Under the pieces are notes generated by a model. The model made no database searches and was not told the DNA's origin. It saw nothing but the letters and a program-made list of their open reading frames with translations. Position numbers and translations under genes: made by a program. 64,000 bases of DNA from VRUE01 sp963844395 (GTDB lineage Bacteria; Actinomycetota; Thermoleophilia; Solirubrobacterales; 70-9), in assembly GCA_963844395.1 (NCBI GenBank), contig CAWJNX010000002.1:930001-994000 (forward strand), written 5' to 3'. Of the stretch, positions 26,973 to 37,663 are shown in pieces (the stretch's first letter is position 1; each line of letters begins with the position of its first letter).

Positions 26973-28202
26973 GTGGTTGACTTCACTCTGACCGACGAGC
27001 AGAAGGATCTGCGCGAGCTGGCGCACAACTTCGCGGAGAAAGAGATCCGCAAGGTCGCCTGGGAGTACGACAAAGACGGCACCTGGCCCCAGGAGATCAT
27101 CGACAAGGCCTGGGAGGTCGGGTTGATGAACACCCACATCCCCGAGGCCTACGGCGGTCCCGGCCTCGACTACCTCTCCGGCTGCCTGATCGAGGAGGAG
27201 ATGGGCTGGGGCTGCTCGGGCATCGGCACCTCGCTGATGGCCAACGGCCTCGCCTCGGCCCCGATCACCCTCGGCGGCTCCGAGGAGACCAAGAAGAAGT
27301 ACCTGGGGATGCTCGCCGAGGAGCCGAAGCTGGCCTCCTTCTGCCTGACCGAGCCCGACGCCGGCTCCGACGTCTCCGGGATGAAGACCCGCGCCGTCAA
27401 GCAGGGCGACAAGTACGTCATCAACGGCTCCAAGTGCTTCATCACCAACGGCACCTACGCCGACTACTTCACGGTCTACGCCAAGACCGACCCCGAGGCC
27501 GGCCATCGCGGGATCAGCGCCTTCGTCGTCGACGCCGACCTGCCCGGGGTCACCGTCGACAAGAAGGAGGACAAGATGGGCCAGCGGGCGTCCAACACCG
27601 CGACCATCTCCTTCAACGACGTCGAGATCCCGGCCGAGAACCTGCTCGGCGAGGAGAACAAGGGCTTCAAGCTGGCGATGATGACGCTCGACCGCACCCG
27701 CCCCGGCGTCTCGGCGATGGCGGTCGGCATCGGCCGCGCCGCCTTCGAGTACGCGGTCGAGTACTCCAAAGAAAGGGTCCAGTTCGGCGTGCCGATCGCG
27801 ATGCACCAGGCGATCCAGTTCATGATCGCCGACATGGCGACCAAGGTCGACGCGTCCCGGCTGCTGGTCTGGAACTCGGCCGTCCTGCTCGACCAGGGCA
27901 AGCGCAACACGCTCGTCTCCTCGGAGGCGAAGCGCTTCGCCGCCGACTCGGCGATGGAGATCACCGTCGACGCCGTCCAGGTCTACGGCGGCTACGGCTT
28001 CATCAAGGAGTACCCGGTCGAGAAACTGATGCGCGACGCCAAGATCATGCAGCTCTACGAGGGGACCAGCCAGATCCAGCGCCTGGTGATCGCCAAAGAA
28101 GTGCTGCTGCCGCGCGCGATCGACGAGAAGACGCCCGAGGCCGAAGCGAAGGCGAAGGCCTCGGAGGACAGCCAGGCCGAGCAGGCCGCAGCGACGGTCT
28201 AA
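26973..28202 (+). CDS. Acyl-CoA dehydrogenase
   Basis: FAD enzyme catalysing the first step of beta-oxidation, alpha,beta-dehydrogenation of acyl-CoA. GTG 26973 follows AAAGGAG. The 409-residue protein is intact: IPEAYGGPGLDYLSG, the FAD/substrate motif FCLTEPDAGSDVSG, NGSKCFITNG, GVPIAMHQAIQFMIADM, and the catalytic-Glu segment MQLYEGTSQIQRLVIAKE, as in medium/short-chain enzymes. The C-terminal tail is Ala/Glu-rich. Behind a TetR-type palindrome and followed 7 bp later by a 23-bp perfect hairpin. Confidence 0.93.
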   Translation: MVDFTLTDEQKDLRELAHNFAEKEIRKVAWEYDKDGTWPQEIIDKAWEVGLMNTHIPEAYGGPGLDYLSGCLIEEEMGWGCSGIGTSLMANGLASAPITLGGSEETKKKYLGMLAEEPKLASFCLTEPDAGSDVSGMKTRAVKQGDKYVINGSKCFITNGTYADYFTVYAKTDPEAGHRGISAFVVDADLPGVTVDKKEDKMGQRASNTATISFNDVEIPAENLLGEENKGFKLAMMTLDRTRPGVSAMAVGIGRAAFEYAVEYSKERVQFGVPIAMHQAIQFMIADMATKVDASRLLVWNSAVLLDQGKRNTLVSSEAKRFAADSAMEITVDAVQVYGGYGFIKEYPVEKLMRDAKIMQLYEGTSQIQRLVIAKEVLLPRAIDEKTPEAEAKAKASEDSQAEQAAATV

Positions 28203-28209
28203 CAACTCC

Positions 28210-28258
28210 GCCGACGGGCCGAAAACGCCACTCCGAGTGGCGTTTTCGGCCCGTCGGC
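28210..28258. terminator. Perfect hairpin, family D copy 1 (bidirectional terminator)
   Basis: A perfect 23-bp stem with a 3-base loop between convergent acyl-CoA dehydrogenase and typA. The arms begin GCCGACGGGCCGAAAACG and end with the complement, giving a TTTTC stretch within the stem on both strands. The outer GCCGACGGGCC arm is shared with the hairpin at 54444-54494. Confidence 0.85.
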
Positions 28259-28263
28259 AGGGC

Positions 28264-30093
<1,830 letters not shown>

Positions 30094-30119
30094 GCGCAGG
30101 GCAGGGTAGGGAAAAGAAG

Positions 30120-30143
30120 AGGCCCGCCTTGCGGCGGGCCTCG
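30120..30143 (-). terminator. Intrinsic terminator of the cold-shock gene
   Basis: Reading the minus strand, a 10-bp GC stem (GAGGCCCGCC / GGCGGGCCTC, 4-base loop) is followed by TTCTTTTC. It lies 24 bp after the cspA stop and before the typA start, so cspA is monocistronic. Confidence 0.8.
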
Positions 30144-30166
30144 GCACAGCTAAGAGCGGTGCGCTG

Positions 30167-30373
30167 CTACGAGGTCTGCTGAACGCTCGCCGCGGCGGGG
30201 CCCTTGGGGCCGTCTTCGGACTCGTAGCTCACCTTCGAGCCCTCGGTCAGGGACTTGAAGCCCTCGCCGAGGATCGCGCTGTGATGCACGAATACATCCT
30301 TGGAGCCGTCGTCGGGAGTGATGAACCCGTAGCCCTTGTCGTCGCTGAACCACTTCACAGTTCCAGTTGGCAT
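30167..30373 (-). CDS. cspA: Cold-shock protein
   Basis: A 68-residue nucleic-acid-binding OB-fold protein. ATG 30373 with GGAGG six bases upstream. RNP1 is KGYGFITP and RNP2 DVFVHHSAI; the start MPTGTVKWFSDDKG and end GPKGPAAASVQ are typical. A long leader (about 30374-30540) containing TATGAAT on the minus strand may hold the promoter and a structured 5' region as in other csp genes; this is inference. Confidence 0.95.
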   Translation of the reverse strand: MPTGTVKWFSDDKGYGFITPDDGSKDVFVHHSAILGEGFKSLTEGSKVSYESEDGPKGPAAASVQQTS

Positions 30374-30557
30374 GCATTGCCTCCACTTCATGTGCTGCGA
30401 ACGCGGAGGATGCGATAAAGCAACGACGCGAGCGCTAGACACAACTTTTGCCGGATTCATATCCGACCTAACGCCCAGGACCGTAGCAGGGTCGGCGCGC
30501 TGTAGGCAGCCTCCGCGGGCCTTGAGGAGATGACGTCCGCGGCCGATACCTTGAGTT

Positions 30558-32891
30558 GTGATGCGGCCGGCCAAGAGCGTCTACCTGCGATTGAGGTCGC
30601 TGCCCGCCGCCGCGCTGCTCCTCGCCTTCACTGTCCTGCCTGGCGCGGCCAGTGCGTCGGCGCCGATCGAGCGAGGGGCCAGCGGTGTCCTATCGCCCCG
30701 GCTTGCCGAGCTGGCGAAGCCCGCCGTCAGATCGTTGCCCCGCGCCGAGCAGGCGGCGAGACTGAGTGTCGCCCGCAACGGTCCGGGCAGCCTGCTGCGC
30801 GAAAGAGGTCGTGTGCTGGTCGAGGTCCGCTTCGACCGGGGAGTGGATGCCCAAGCGCTGCAGGCCGCGGGTCTCGAGATCCTCGACGTCAGCCGTCGCT
30901 ATCGGACGGTCACGGCAGCCACGCGGCCCGCCGACCTTTCCCGCCTCGAGAACGTTGACGGGGTGCGCGCCGTTGGCGAGGTGCTGACCCCGCTCATCCA
31001 CGGGCCTGGGGATCCCGGTCCGATGACGTCGGTGTATACCCCGTGCTTGGGGGCAGAGACGTCGGAGGGCGACGAGCAGCTTCGCGCCGCGGAAGCACGT
31101 GCGAAGTTCGAAGTGCAGGGAGGTGGGGTGAAGGTCGGGATCCTCTCCGACTCGTTCGACAAAGATCCCTTCGCTCCCACCGGCGCGGCAGAAGACGTGC
31201 TCAGTGGCGACCTGCCGGGGCCGGGTAACCCCTGTGGCCATACGACCCCCGTGGAAGTGCTAGAGGAGGGCGAAGAAGAAGAAGCCGCTGACGAGGGGAG
31301 AGCGATGGCTCAGATCGTCCATGACCTCGCGCCGGGCGCTCCGCTGGCCTTTGCGACGGCCTTCGACGGCGAACTCAGCTTTGCCGACAACATCCGGGCG
31401 CTTGCGGCAGCGGGTGCTGAGGCAATCGTCGACGACGTCTCCTACTTCGAAGAGCCGTTCTTCCAGGAAGGCCCGGTTGGCGTCGCGGTGAGCGAAGTGA
31501 CCGACGACGACGTGGCCTACTTCTCTGCCGCCGGCAACGACAACCTAATTGACGCAGCTGAGAATGACATCGGCTCCTGGGAGGCGCCGGAATTCCGCGA
31601 CTCGGGAAGTTGCCCTGCCCCGGTGGTCGCACTGGGTCCAACGTTCGAACCGACCCACTGCATGGACTTCAATCCCGGCGCGGGCGTCGACCGCACCTTT
31701 GGGATCACCGTCTCCGGCGGCGAAACGCTCCTCATCGACCTCCAATGGGCCGAGCCCTGGGAGGGGGTCCTCACCGACCTCGACGCCTTCCTGCTCGATC
31801 CCGAAGGCAAAGAATTGATCGCCGGCAGCGCAGAAGAAAACGTGGTGGGGAGTCAGCGGCCGGTCGAGATCGTCGCCTGGGAAAACGAAAGCGGCGCCGC
31901 AGCCGAAGTCCGGCTCGTAATCAACCGCTTCGTCGGCACTGCCCCCCGCCTCAAATTCATCCTGCTCCAGAACGGAGGCGGAGTAACGGCCACCGAGTAC
32001 CCGAAATCCTTTGGCGGCGATATCGTCGGTCCGACGATCTTCGGCCATAACGGTGGCGAGGATGCGATGAGCATTGGTGCGATTCGCTTCAACACCACCA
32101 CGGCCCCCGAGACCTTCTCGTCGCGGGGACCGGTGACCCATTACTTCGGGCCGGCAGACGGAATTACGCCAGCGGCCCCCCTCGGCAGTCCCTTGGTGCT
32201 TGCGAAGCCAGACGTCGTCGCCACTGACGGCGGCGCGAACACCTTCTTCGGCTCATGTGCCGGAAATGCTTGGCGGTTCTTCGGCACCTCCGCCGCCGCA
32301 CCCCATGCCACGGCCGTTGCGGCTCTTGAGCGCGAGGCCGAACCAGCCGCAGACGCGGGAACGGTGAAGGAGGCGCAGCGGGAAGCCGCCGTTGCTGTTG
32401 GTGCGTTTTCCCCGGCGGCTGTCGGCTCGGGCCTTGTCGATGCGGTTGGCGCGCTGGAACAGCTCGGGGCGTCGCCGCTCTCCCCATCAGCCTCCCCGAT
32501 CGAAGCCCCGCCACCAGGGCCCTGCCTACCGCCGCGGGGCCCGGCCTCGCCGCCCCCCTCACCACCGGCTGAATTTTCGGCTCCGACTCAGTTCGGCGGT
32601 CCCGCGCCGGACACGAAGAGTCCAACGACCTTCTTCAGACGGCGTCCGCTGCGGATTGTCCGCACGCGGTCGAGCAATGCAAAAATCGTGTTCCGCTTCG
32701 GCTCCGACGAGGCGGGGGTCACCTTCCTCTGCCGAGTTGACGGCGCTCCCTTCCGATCCTGCCCAGCGCGGTTCGTGCGGCGTTTTCGGGTTGGCTCCCA
32801 TGTCGTTCGCGTGGTAGCCCGCGACGTCACCGGCAACGCCGACGCCACCCCGGCCGTCGCCCGCTTCAGGGTGAAGCGGCGCGGCGACTAA
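30558..32891 (+). CDS. Secreted S8-like serine peptidase with Glu in place of the catalytic His
   Basis: ATG 30558 or the one just after; signal peptide (LPAAALLLAFTVLPGAASA). The subtilase-like core has Asp198 in VKVGILSDSFD, then ADEGRAMAQIVHDLAPG with Glu246 where subtilisins have HGTHVAG, the oxyanion Asn in FSAAGNDN and the nucleophile Ser578 in FFGTSAAAPHATAVAAL. The insertion between Asn and Ser contains a PPC-like segment. After a Pro-rich linker, a C-terminal module (VTFLCRVDGAPFRSC, VVARDVTGNADATPAVARF) matches one in the gene at 47611. 777 residues, intact. An Asp-Glu-Ser arrangement recalls sedolisins; activity is uncertain. Confidence 0.8.
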   Translation: MMRPAKSVYLRLRSLPAAALLLAFTVLPGAASASAPIERGASGVLSPRLAELAKPAVRSLPRAEQAARLSVARNGPGSLLRERGRVLVEVRFDRGVDAQALQAAGLEILDVSRRYRTVTAATRPADLSRLENVDGVRAVGEVLTPLIHGPGDPGPMTSVYTPCLGAETSEGDEQLRAAEARAKFEVQGGGVKVGILSDSFDKDPFAPTGAAEDVLSGDLPGPGNPCGHTTPVEVLEEGEEEEAADEGRAMAQIVHDLAPGAPLAFATAFDGELSFADNIRALAAAGAEAIVDDVSYFEEPFFQEGPVGVAVSEVTDDDVAYFSAAGNDNLIDAAENDIGSWEAPEFRDSGSCPAPVVALGPTFEPTHCMDFNPGAGVDRTFGITVSGGETLLIDLQWAEPWEGVLTDLDAFLLDPEGKELIAGSAEENVVGSQRPVEIVAWENESGAAAEVRLVINRFVGTAPRLKFILLQNGGGVTATEYPKSFGGDIVGPTIFGHNGGEDAMSIGAIRFNTTTAPETFSSRGPVTHYFGPADGITPAAPLGSPLVLAKPDVVATDGGANTFFGSCAGNAWRFFGTSAAAPHATAVAALEREAEPAADAGTVKEAQREAAVAVGAFSPAAVGSGLVDAVGALEQLGASPLSPSASPIEAPPPGPCLPPRGPASPPPSPPAEFSAPTQFGGPAPDTKSPTTFFRRRPLRIVRTRSSNAKIVFRFGSDEAGVTFLCRVDGAPFRSCPARFVRRFRVGSHVVRVVARDVTGNADATPAVARFRVKRRGD

Positions 32892-32915
32892 TCCAGATCC
32901 GGCATCGGATGGGGG

Positions 32916-33372
32916 CTACCGGCTAACGCGCTGGTGGAAGGTGTGCTCGTCGATCGCGAGCCGCCATGGTCCGGCTGCCGATTCGGTTGCGCGGAAGTCG
33001 ACGAAGTCGAAGGTGAGAATTGGCAGCTCGTGGCGCTCGGCGGTCGCCATCACGGACGCGTCGGTTAGGCCGAGATTGAGATCGGCGTACTGGTTGTCCA
33101 ACTCGACAGCCCGCTGGCAGCAACCCGGCCGAGAGGTAGGTGACTTCGCGCTCGCCGTTGACCGTCGCTTTGAGGAAAGTTCGGGCGGCGGCGTGGCTTG
33201 TGCGTTTGCTGAGCAAATGATCGACCTCGACAAGAACGGGGACGGGTACCACGGCATTTCGCCGAAGCCGAGCGATGATCGGCGCAGCGAGGTGGTGCGC
33301 GGCATCGCGACGGTCAAAAGCGGCTAGGAGCGGACCGGTATCAATCAGAATCTTTGTCACTCGGCCACTCAC
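32916..33372 (-). CDS. PIN-domain VapC-like toxin (one frameshift)
   Basis: Ribonuclease toxin. GTG 33372 (GTG 33360 also possible) gives KILIDTGPLLAAFDRRDAAHH, with the first catalytic Asp; a later Glu in VPVLVEVDHLL; an indel near 33122 leads to LGLTDASVMATAERHELPILTFDFVDFR, with the remaining acidic residues. About 150 residues. Its start overlaps the end of the upstream antitoxin gene by about 30 bp. Base composition is less GC-rich than its neighbours. Confidence 0.78.
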
Positions 33373-33604
33373 CGGGTTTCTCGTCTGGCCCCCAGGGCTT
33401 CAGACCGAGATATTTCTCGGCGTTAATGCTGAGATCCCCGGGGCCTTCGATTGACCCGATCCAATTCGGCCAGTTTTCCTTGCCCTGGTCGAGATCGCCC
33501 GACTCGATCAACCGTGCAAATGCCGCAGACAGCGGCTCTCCCTCGCGAGCATGCTTGCGGATAAGCTCATCGAAGTTTTCCGGGTTGGTCGTTCGTCGCG
33601 CCAT
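33341..33604 (-). CDS. Antitoxin partner of the PIN toxin
   Basis: An 87-residue acidic protein from ATG 33604 (ATG 33616 possible): MARRTTNPENFDELIRK, FARLIESGDLDQGKENW, KPWGPDEKPGEWPSDKDSD. It overlaps the PIN toxin start, the normal arrangement of type II modules. No clear RHH or Phd motif is visible, so antitoxin status rests on position and size. Confidence 0.6.
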   Translation of the reverse strand: MARRTTNPENFDELIRKHAREGEPLSAAFARLIESGDLDQGKENWPNWIGSIEGPGDLSINAEKYLGLKPWGPDEKPGEWPSDKDSD

Positions 33605-33678
33605 GGTCCGGGTCATGATCCGTGAGTGTGAGTGATCCGATCATACCTATGGGTTACAAAATCAAATTCTCTGCATCA

Positions 33679-35823
33679 TCAATCGCGTGAAAGCCGCTCG
33701 GCCAGGGCCGAGTGGCGATTGCCGCCGTCGTCGCGGCGCACTGCCATCTCCACGGCGCCCGGGTCGCCGACCAGCACGCAGTTGCTGCGTGCCCGGGTGA
33801 TCGCCGTGTAGAGGAGGGGGCGGGTGAGCATCCGCGCGTGTGAGCGGTGGCAGACCGCGACCACGACCGGCACCTCGCAGCCCTGGGCCTTGTGGACCGA
33901 GATCGCGTAGGCAAGGCGCAGGGTCGCGGTCTCGCCGTAGGGAATGACCAGCGAGCCGCCCTCGTCGGTGTCGACGACGATCGATTCCTCCTCGGGGTCG
34001 TCGGCGCGCAGGAAGACGATCGAGCCGTTCATCAGGCCCAGCTCGTGCGAGTTGCGGGTCTGGATCAGGCGGTCGCCGATCCGGAAGCGCTCGCTCAGCG
34101 CCTGCTTGCCGTCCGGGTTGAGCTCCGCCTGCAATCGCTCGTTGAGCGCGTCGATCCCGATCGCTCCCCTGTACATCGGCGCCAGCACCTGCACGTCGCG
34201 GACCGGATCGACACCGAAGCTCTTCGGCGCCCGCTCGGCCACTACCTCGACCACGGTGTCGAGCGCCCGCTCGGGATGGGGCCGGTCGATAAGGAAGAAG
34301 TCGCGTTCCTGGTCGGCCTCCGGCTCCAGGCGCGGCGGCAGCCCACGGTTGATCGCGTGGGCGGCGGTGGTGATCATCGAGCGCGCCGCCTGGCGGAAGA
34401 TCTGGGTGAGGCGGACCACCGGCGCCACCCCCGAGTCGATCAGGTCCTCAAGCGGTTTGCCGGCGCCGATCGGCGGCAGTTGGTCGGCGTCGCCGACGAA
34501 GATGACGTGAGTGGACTCGGCAAGGCCGCCCAGCAGCACCTCCATCGTGCGCAGGTTGAGCATCGAGGACTCGTCGACGACGACGAGATCGACGGGAACC
34601 GGATGGCCCGGCTTGAAGGTGGGCTCGCCACCGGGGATCCACTCCAGCATCCGATGGATCGTCTGCGCCTCGTGTCCCGTCGCCTCCTCCAGCCGCCGGG
34701 CGGCGCGGCCGGTTGGCGCGCAGAGGGCGATCGAGGCCTCGCCGCGCTTTGCCTCGGCGACGATCGCTCTGGTGCAGGCGGTCTTGCCGACGCCGGGGCC
34801 GCCGGTCAGGACCGAGATGCGCGAGGCGAAAGCGCCCTGGACCGCGGCCCACTGCTCGGGCGTGAGGCCCTCCTGGTGGCCCTCTCCCGGAGGGGGAGAT
34901 TCGGGCGGCTCGTGGCGGAGGTGCGGTTCGGCCGCGGCGCGCGAGCGCAGGGTTTCGGCGACGGCCAGCTCCGAGGTGTGCGTCAGCTCCCGATAGGCCC
35001 GTCCTTCGTCGAGCAGAAGCCCGCGGGCCGCGACTAGGACGTCGGGGTCGGGGGCCAGGCCGATCAGCTTCGCGGTGCGGCGGCTCAGCTCATCGACCGG
35101 CAGGAAGGAATGTCCCTCCTGCTCGGCCTCGGCGATCGCGAAGACCGCCGCTGCCTGGGCGCGCCGCGACGACTCTGGCGGCACGTCGGCCGCCAGGGCG
35201 ATGCGGTCGGCGCGGACGAAGCCGACGCCTTCGACCTCGGTAAGGCGGTAGGGATCCTCGTGCAGGATCGCCATCGAGCGATCGCCGAAGCGCCTGTGGA
35301 TCGGCGCCGCCAGGTGGGCCAGGCCGTGCGGGGCGAGCTGGACGTGGAGGTCGCGGATCGCCCGCGAGGCGTGCCACGATTCCGCTGCGGCGGCGGCCTG
35401 GTTGGCGCTGACCCCGCGCATCGAGCCGAAGACGCCGACCGGGTCGGCGGCGATCGCCCCCAGCACTCCCTCGCCGTGCTCGTCGACCAATCGCTCGGCG
35501 CGGGTCGGGCCGATGTGCCGCAGCGTGGTCAGGTAGGCGACCCGCCCCTTGCGATCGGCTGGGTCCAGCGGCAGGGCGCCGCGCGCCTTCAGCTGCCGGC
35601 CGTACTTCGAGTGCGTCTCCCAGTCGCCGCTGACTTCGGCCCGGTCGCCTGCGTTCAGATGGGCGACCGGGCCGATCAGCGCGAAGCCCTCGCCCGACTC
35701 GATCTCCTGCACCTCAAGCACCGCATAGCCGTCGTCCTCGGCGCTGAAGATCACCCCAAGGACCTCGACCGTCCCGGTGAAGGCGGCCGCGTCGGCATCG
35801 AAAAGGGTGGCTGCGCCGTCCAT
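33679..35823 (-). CDS. recD2: RecD-like SF1B DNA helicase (RecD2)
   Basis: ATP-dependent 5'-3' DNA helicase of the RecD2/TraA type. The 714-residue product is intact. The N-terminal extension has helix-hairpin-helix-type repeats (LRHIGPTRAERLVDEHG, LTEVEGVGFVRADRIAL), typical of RecD2. Motif I is LTGGPGVGKTACTRAIV, motif II VVVDESSMLNL, motif III FVGDADQLPPIGAGKPL, motif IV area PMYRGAIG, and motif V/VI AISVHKAQGCEVPVVV with LLYTAITRAR. No recB/recC is nearby. ATG 35823, divergent from the ZIP gene. Confidence 0.92.
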   Translation of the reverse strand: MDGAATLFDADAAAFTGTVEVLGVIFSAEDDGYAVLEVQEIESGEGFALIGPVAHLNAGDRAEVSGDWETHSKYGRQLKARGALPLDPADRKGRVAYLTTLRHIGPTRAERLVDEHGEGVLGAIAADPVGVFGSMRGVSANQAAAAAESWHASRAIRDLHVQLAPHGLAHLAAPIHRRFGDRSMAILHEDPYRLTEVEGVGFVRADRIALAADVPPESSRRAQAAAVFAIAEAEQEGHSFLPVDELSRRTAKLIGLAPDPDVLVAARGLLLDEGRAYRELTHTSELAVAETLRSRAAAEPHLRHEPPESPPPGEGHQEGLTPEQWAAVQGAFASRISVLTGGPGVGKTACTRAIVAEAKRGEASIALCAPTGRAARRLEEATGHEAQTIHRMLEWIPGGEPTFKPGHPVPVDLVVVDESSMLNLRTMEVLLGGLAESTHVIFVGDADQLPPIGAGKPLEDLIDSGVAPVVRLTQIFRQAARSMITTAAHAINRGLPPRLEPEADQERDFFLIDRPHPERALDTVVEVVAERAPKSFGVDPVRDVQVLAPMYRGAIGIDALNERLQAELNPDGKQALSERFRIGDRLIQTRNSHELGLMNGSIVFLRADDPEEESIVVDTDEGGSLVIPYGETATLRLAYAISVHKAQGCEVPVVVAVCHRSHARMLTRPLLYTAITRARSNCVLVGDPGAVEMAVRRDDGGNRHSALAERLSRD

Positions 35824-35853
35824 CGTGTCGAGGCTAGCGGCAAGAATGGCGGC

Positions 35854-36555
35854 ATGGGTGAAGCGATCCTCTTCGCGGTAGTCGCGTCGATCGCACTGCC
35901 GCTCGGTGCGCTGATCGCGGTCTGGAGGCCGCCGCCCCGCGCGGTGACGGCGGCCCTGCTTGGCTTCGCCGCGGGCGCGCTGATCACCGCGGTCGCCTTC
36001 GAGCTGTTCGAGAAGGCCTTCGAGCACGGCGGCGCCTGGCGGGCCGGCGTCGCCTTCTTCGCCGGGGCGACGGCCTTCGTTCTCGTCGATAGCTGGCTCG
36101 AGCGCCGCAAGGCCCGCCAGCAGGCGCGCGGGGGAGCGGTCGGCCTGGCGCTGCTCGCCGGGGTGACCCTTGACGGGGTGCCCGAGAACCTGGCGATGGG
36201 TGTCGCTCTGCTCGAGGGCAGTGCCCTCAGCCTGCTGGTCGCAATCTTCGCCTCCAACCTGCCGGAGGCGATAGTCGGCGCGCAGAAGATGCGCGAGGAG
36301 TACGGCCGTGAGGACGTGGTCCTGATCTGGACCGCCACCGCGGTATTGCTGGCAATCGCCGTCGTCGTCGGCTATAGCGCGCTGGAGGGGGTCAGCGACG
36401 AGTCCCTCTCCTGGCCGCTCGGCTTCGCCGCCGGCGCCGTCCTCGCCTCGCTCGCGGACACGCTGATGCCCGAGGCCTTCAGCGAAGGCGGCCCGCCGGT
36501 CGCCTACGCGACGGCGCTCGGCTTCCTCGCCTCCTTCCTAATCTCCGCCGCGTGA
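35854..36555 (+). CDS. ZIP-family divalent metal transporter
   Basis: Membrane metal-ion (zinc/iron) uptake protein. ATG 35854; 233 residues, intact. The metal-binding helices read TLDGVPENLAMGVALLEGSALSL and IFASNLPEAIVGAQKM, corresponding to the family's HNxPEG-like and HEIPHE-like positions, though here Asp-Gly-Val-Pro-Glu-Asn and Asn-Leu-Pro-Glu replace the His-rich forms. At least six hydrophobic helices. Divergent from recD2 with a 30-bp gap. Confidence 0.83.
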   Translation: MGEAILFAVVASIALPLGALIAVWRPPPRAVTAALLGFAAGALITAVAFELFEKAFEHGGAWRAGVAFFAGATAFVLVDSWLERRKARQQARGGAVGLALLAGVTLDGVPENLAMGVALLEGSALSLLVAIFASNLPEAIVGAQKMREEYGREDVVLIWTATAVLLAIAVVVGYSALEGVSDESLSWPLGFAAGAVLASLADTLMPEAFSEGGPPVAYATALGFLASFLISAA

Positions 36556-36608
36556 GCGATCGCACTGTCGCGCGTAGGATCCAAACCTGCCGAAGGAGCT
36601 GATCGAGC

Positions 36609-37442
36609 ATGACTACCGGCCACACCCACCTCCACGATCCCCAGACCCTGTATCGCCACTGGGAGGAGAGCCAGTGGAACCCGTGGGAGGTGGACCTCTC
36701 CACCGACGGCGAGCACTGGCGGGAGAAGATGAGCGACGAGGACAGAGGTCTCGTCCACTGGGCGCTGTCCTCGCTGATGGTCGCCGAGGAGCGGATCGCG
36801 ACGAAGTTCTCCGGGCTCGTAATGGCCTACGACTCCGAGGAGGAGGAGAGCTTCCTGGCGACGCAGCAGGTCGACGAGGTCCGCCACATGCAGTTCTACA
36901 AGCGCTTCCAGGACGAGGTGATCGCCGATCCGCAGACGATCGCCACCCACGTCGAGCGGGCCAGGGGGGAGCTGAGCGACGACTTCCGGGCGATTTTCGA
37001 CGAGGCGCTGGTCGGAGCCCACGAGCGCCTCGCGGCCAATCCTCGCGACGTCGCGGCCAAGGTCGACTTCGTCACCACCTACCACATGGTGATCGAGGGC
37101 ACCCTCGGTCTGACCGCCTTCAACTTCATCACTCGCTACCTGCGCGACGAGGGAATGCTGCCCGGCTTCGTCGACGGCTACGAGCGGATCCATCACGACG
37201 AGCAGCGCCACATCGGTTACGGCACCTGGTACCTGCAGCAGGCGGTCGAGCGAGACCCGGCGCAGGCGGATCGCGTCCGTGAGACGCTGCGCGACCTCTT
37301 GCCGGCGGTTTCCTCGGCGCTCGCCCCGCCCGAGCGAGGAGGCACCGATTGGGACGCTCTCGGCGCCTCCGGCGAGGAGATCCGCGAGTTCGCCCTCAGC
37401 GGGCTCTCCCGCCGCCTTAAGATCGTGGGCGCTCCTCTATAG
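36609..37442 (+). CDS. R2-like ligand-binding oxidase-type diiron/MnFe protein
   Basis: Ferritin-like four-helix protein of the ribonucleotide reductase R2/R2lox superfamily. ATG 36609. Metal-ligand candidates: Glu60/61 (MVAEERI), Glu90 and His93 (DEVRHMQFY), Glu163 (MVIEGTLG), Glu198 and His201 (HHDEQRHIGYG). The 35-residue spacing from Glu163 to Glu198 matches R2lox better than class Ic RNR. The start (HWEESQWNPWEVDLS) is also R2lox-like. 277 residues, intact. No RNR large-subunit gene is nearby. Substrate unknown. Confidence 0.82.
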   Translation: MTTGHTHLHDPQTLYRHWEESQWNPWEVDLSTDGEHWREKMSDEDRGLVHWALSSLMVAEERIATKFSGLVMAYDSEEEESFLATQQVDEVRHMQFYKRFQDEVIADPQTIATHVERARGELSDDFRAIFDEALVGAHERLAANPRDVAAKVDFVTTYHMVIEGTLGLTAFNFITRYLRDEGMLPGFVDGYERIHHDEQRHIGYGTWYLQQAVERDPAQADRVRETLRDLLPAVSSALAPPERGGTDWDALGASGEEIREFALSGLSRRLKIVGAPL

Positions 37443-37444
37443 CG

Positions 37445-37663
37445 GTGGACGATCGCTCCGCCGCCTCGGTGAACGGTCTCTGCGACAGCTGCCTGCACCA
37501 GGAGCTCGTCCCCAACACGCGGGGCTCGGTCTTCTCCCTCTGCCTACGCTCGCGGACTGACGAGCGCTACCCGCGCTATCCGCGGGTACCGGTGCTCAGC
37601 TGCCCGGGGCACGAGCCGCCGCCGGGGCACGAGCCACGGCCGGCTGCCGCGCCGCCCAGATAG
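37445..37663 (+). CDS. Small Cys-rich protein, hypothetical
   Basis: GTG 37445; 72 residues. CDSC, FSLCLRS and VLSCPG give four Cys in a zinc-ribbon-like arrangement, with PRYPRVPVLSCPGHEP resembling a conserved small actinobacterial protein family. It follows the R2lox-like gene by 2 bp and its 3' end overlaps the convergent gene by about 68 bp. Confidence 0.6.
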   Translation: MDDRSAASVNGLCDSCLHQELVPNTRGSVFSLCLRSRTDERYPRYPRVPVLSCPGHEPPPGHEPRPAAAPPR

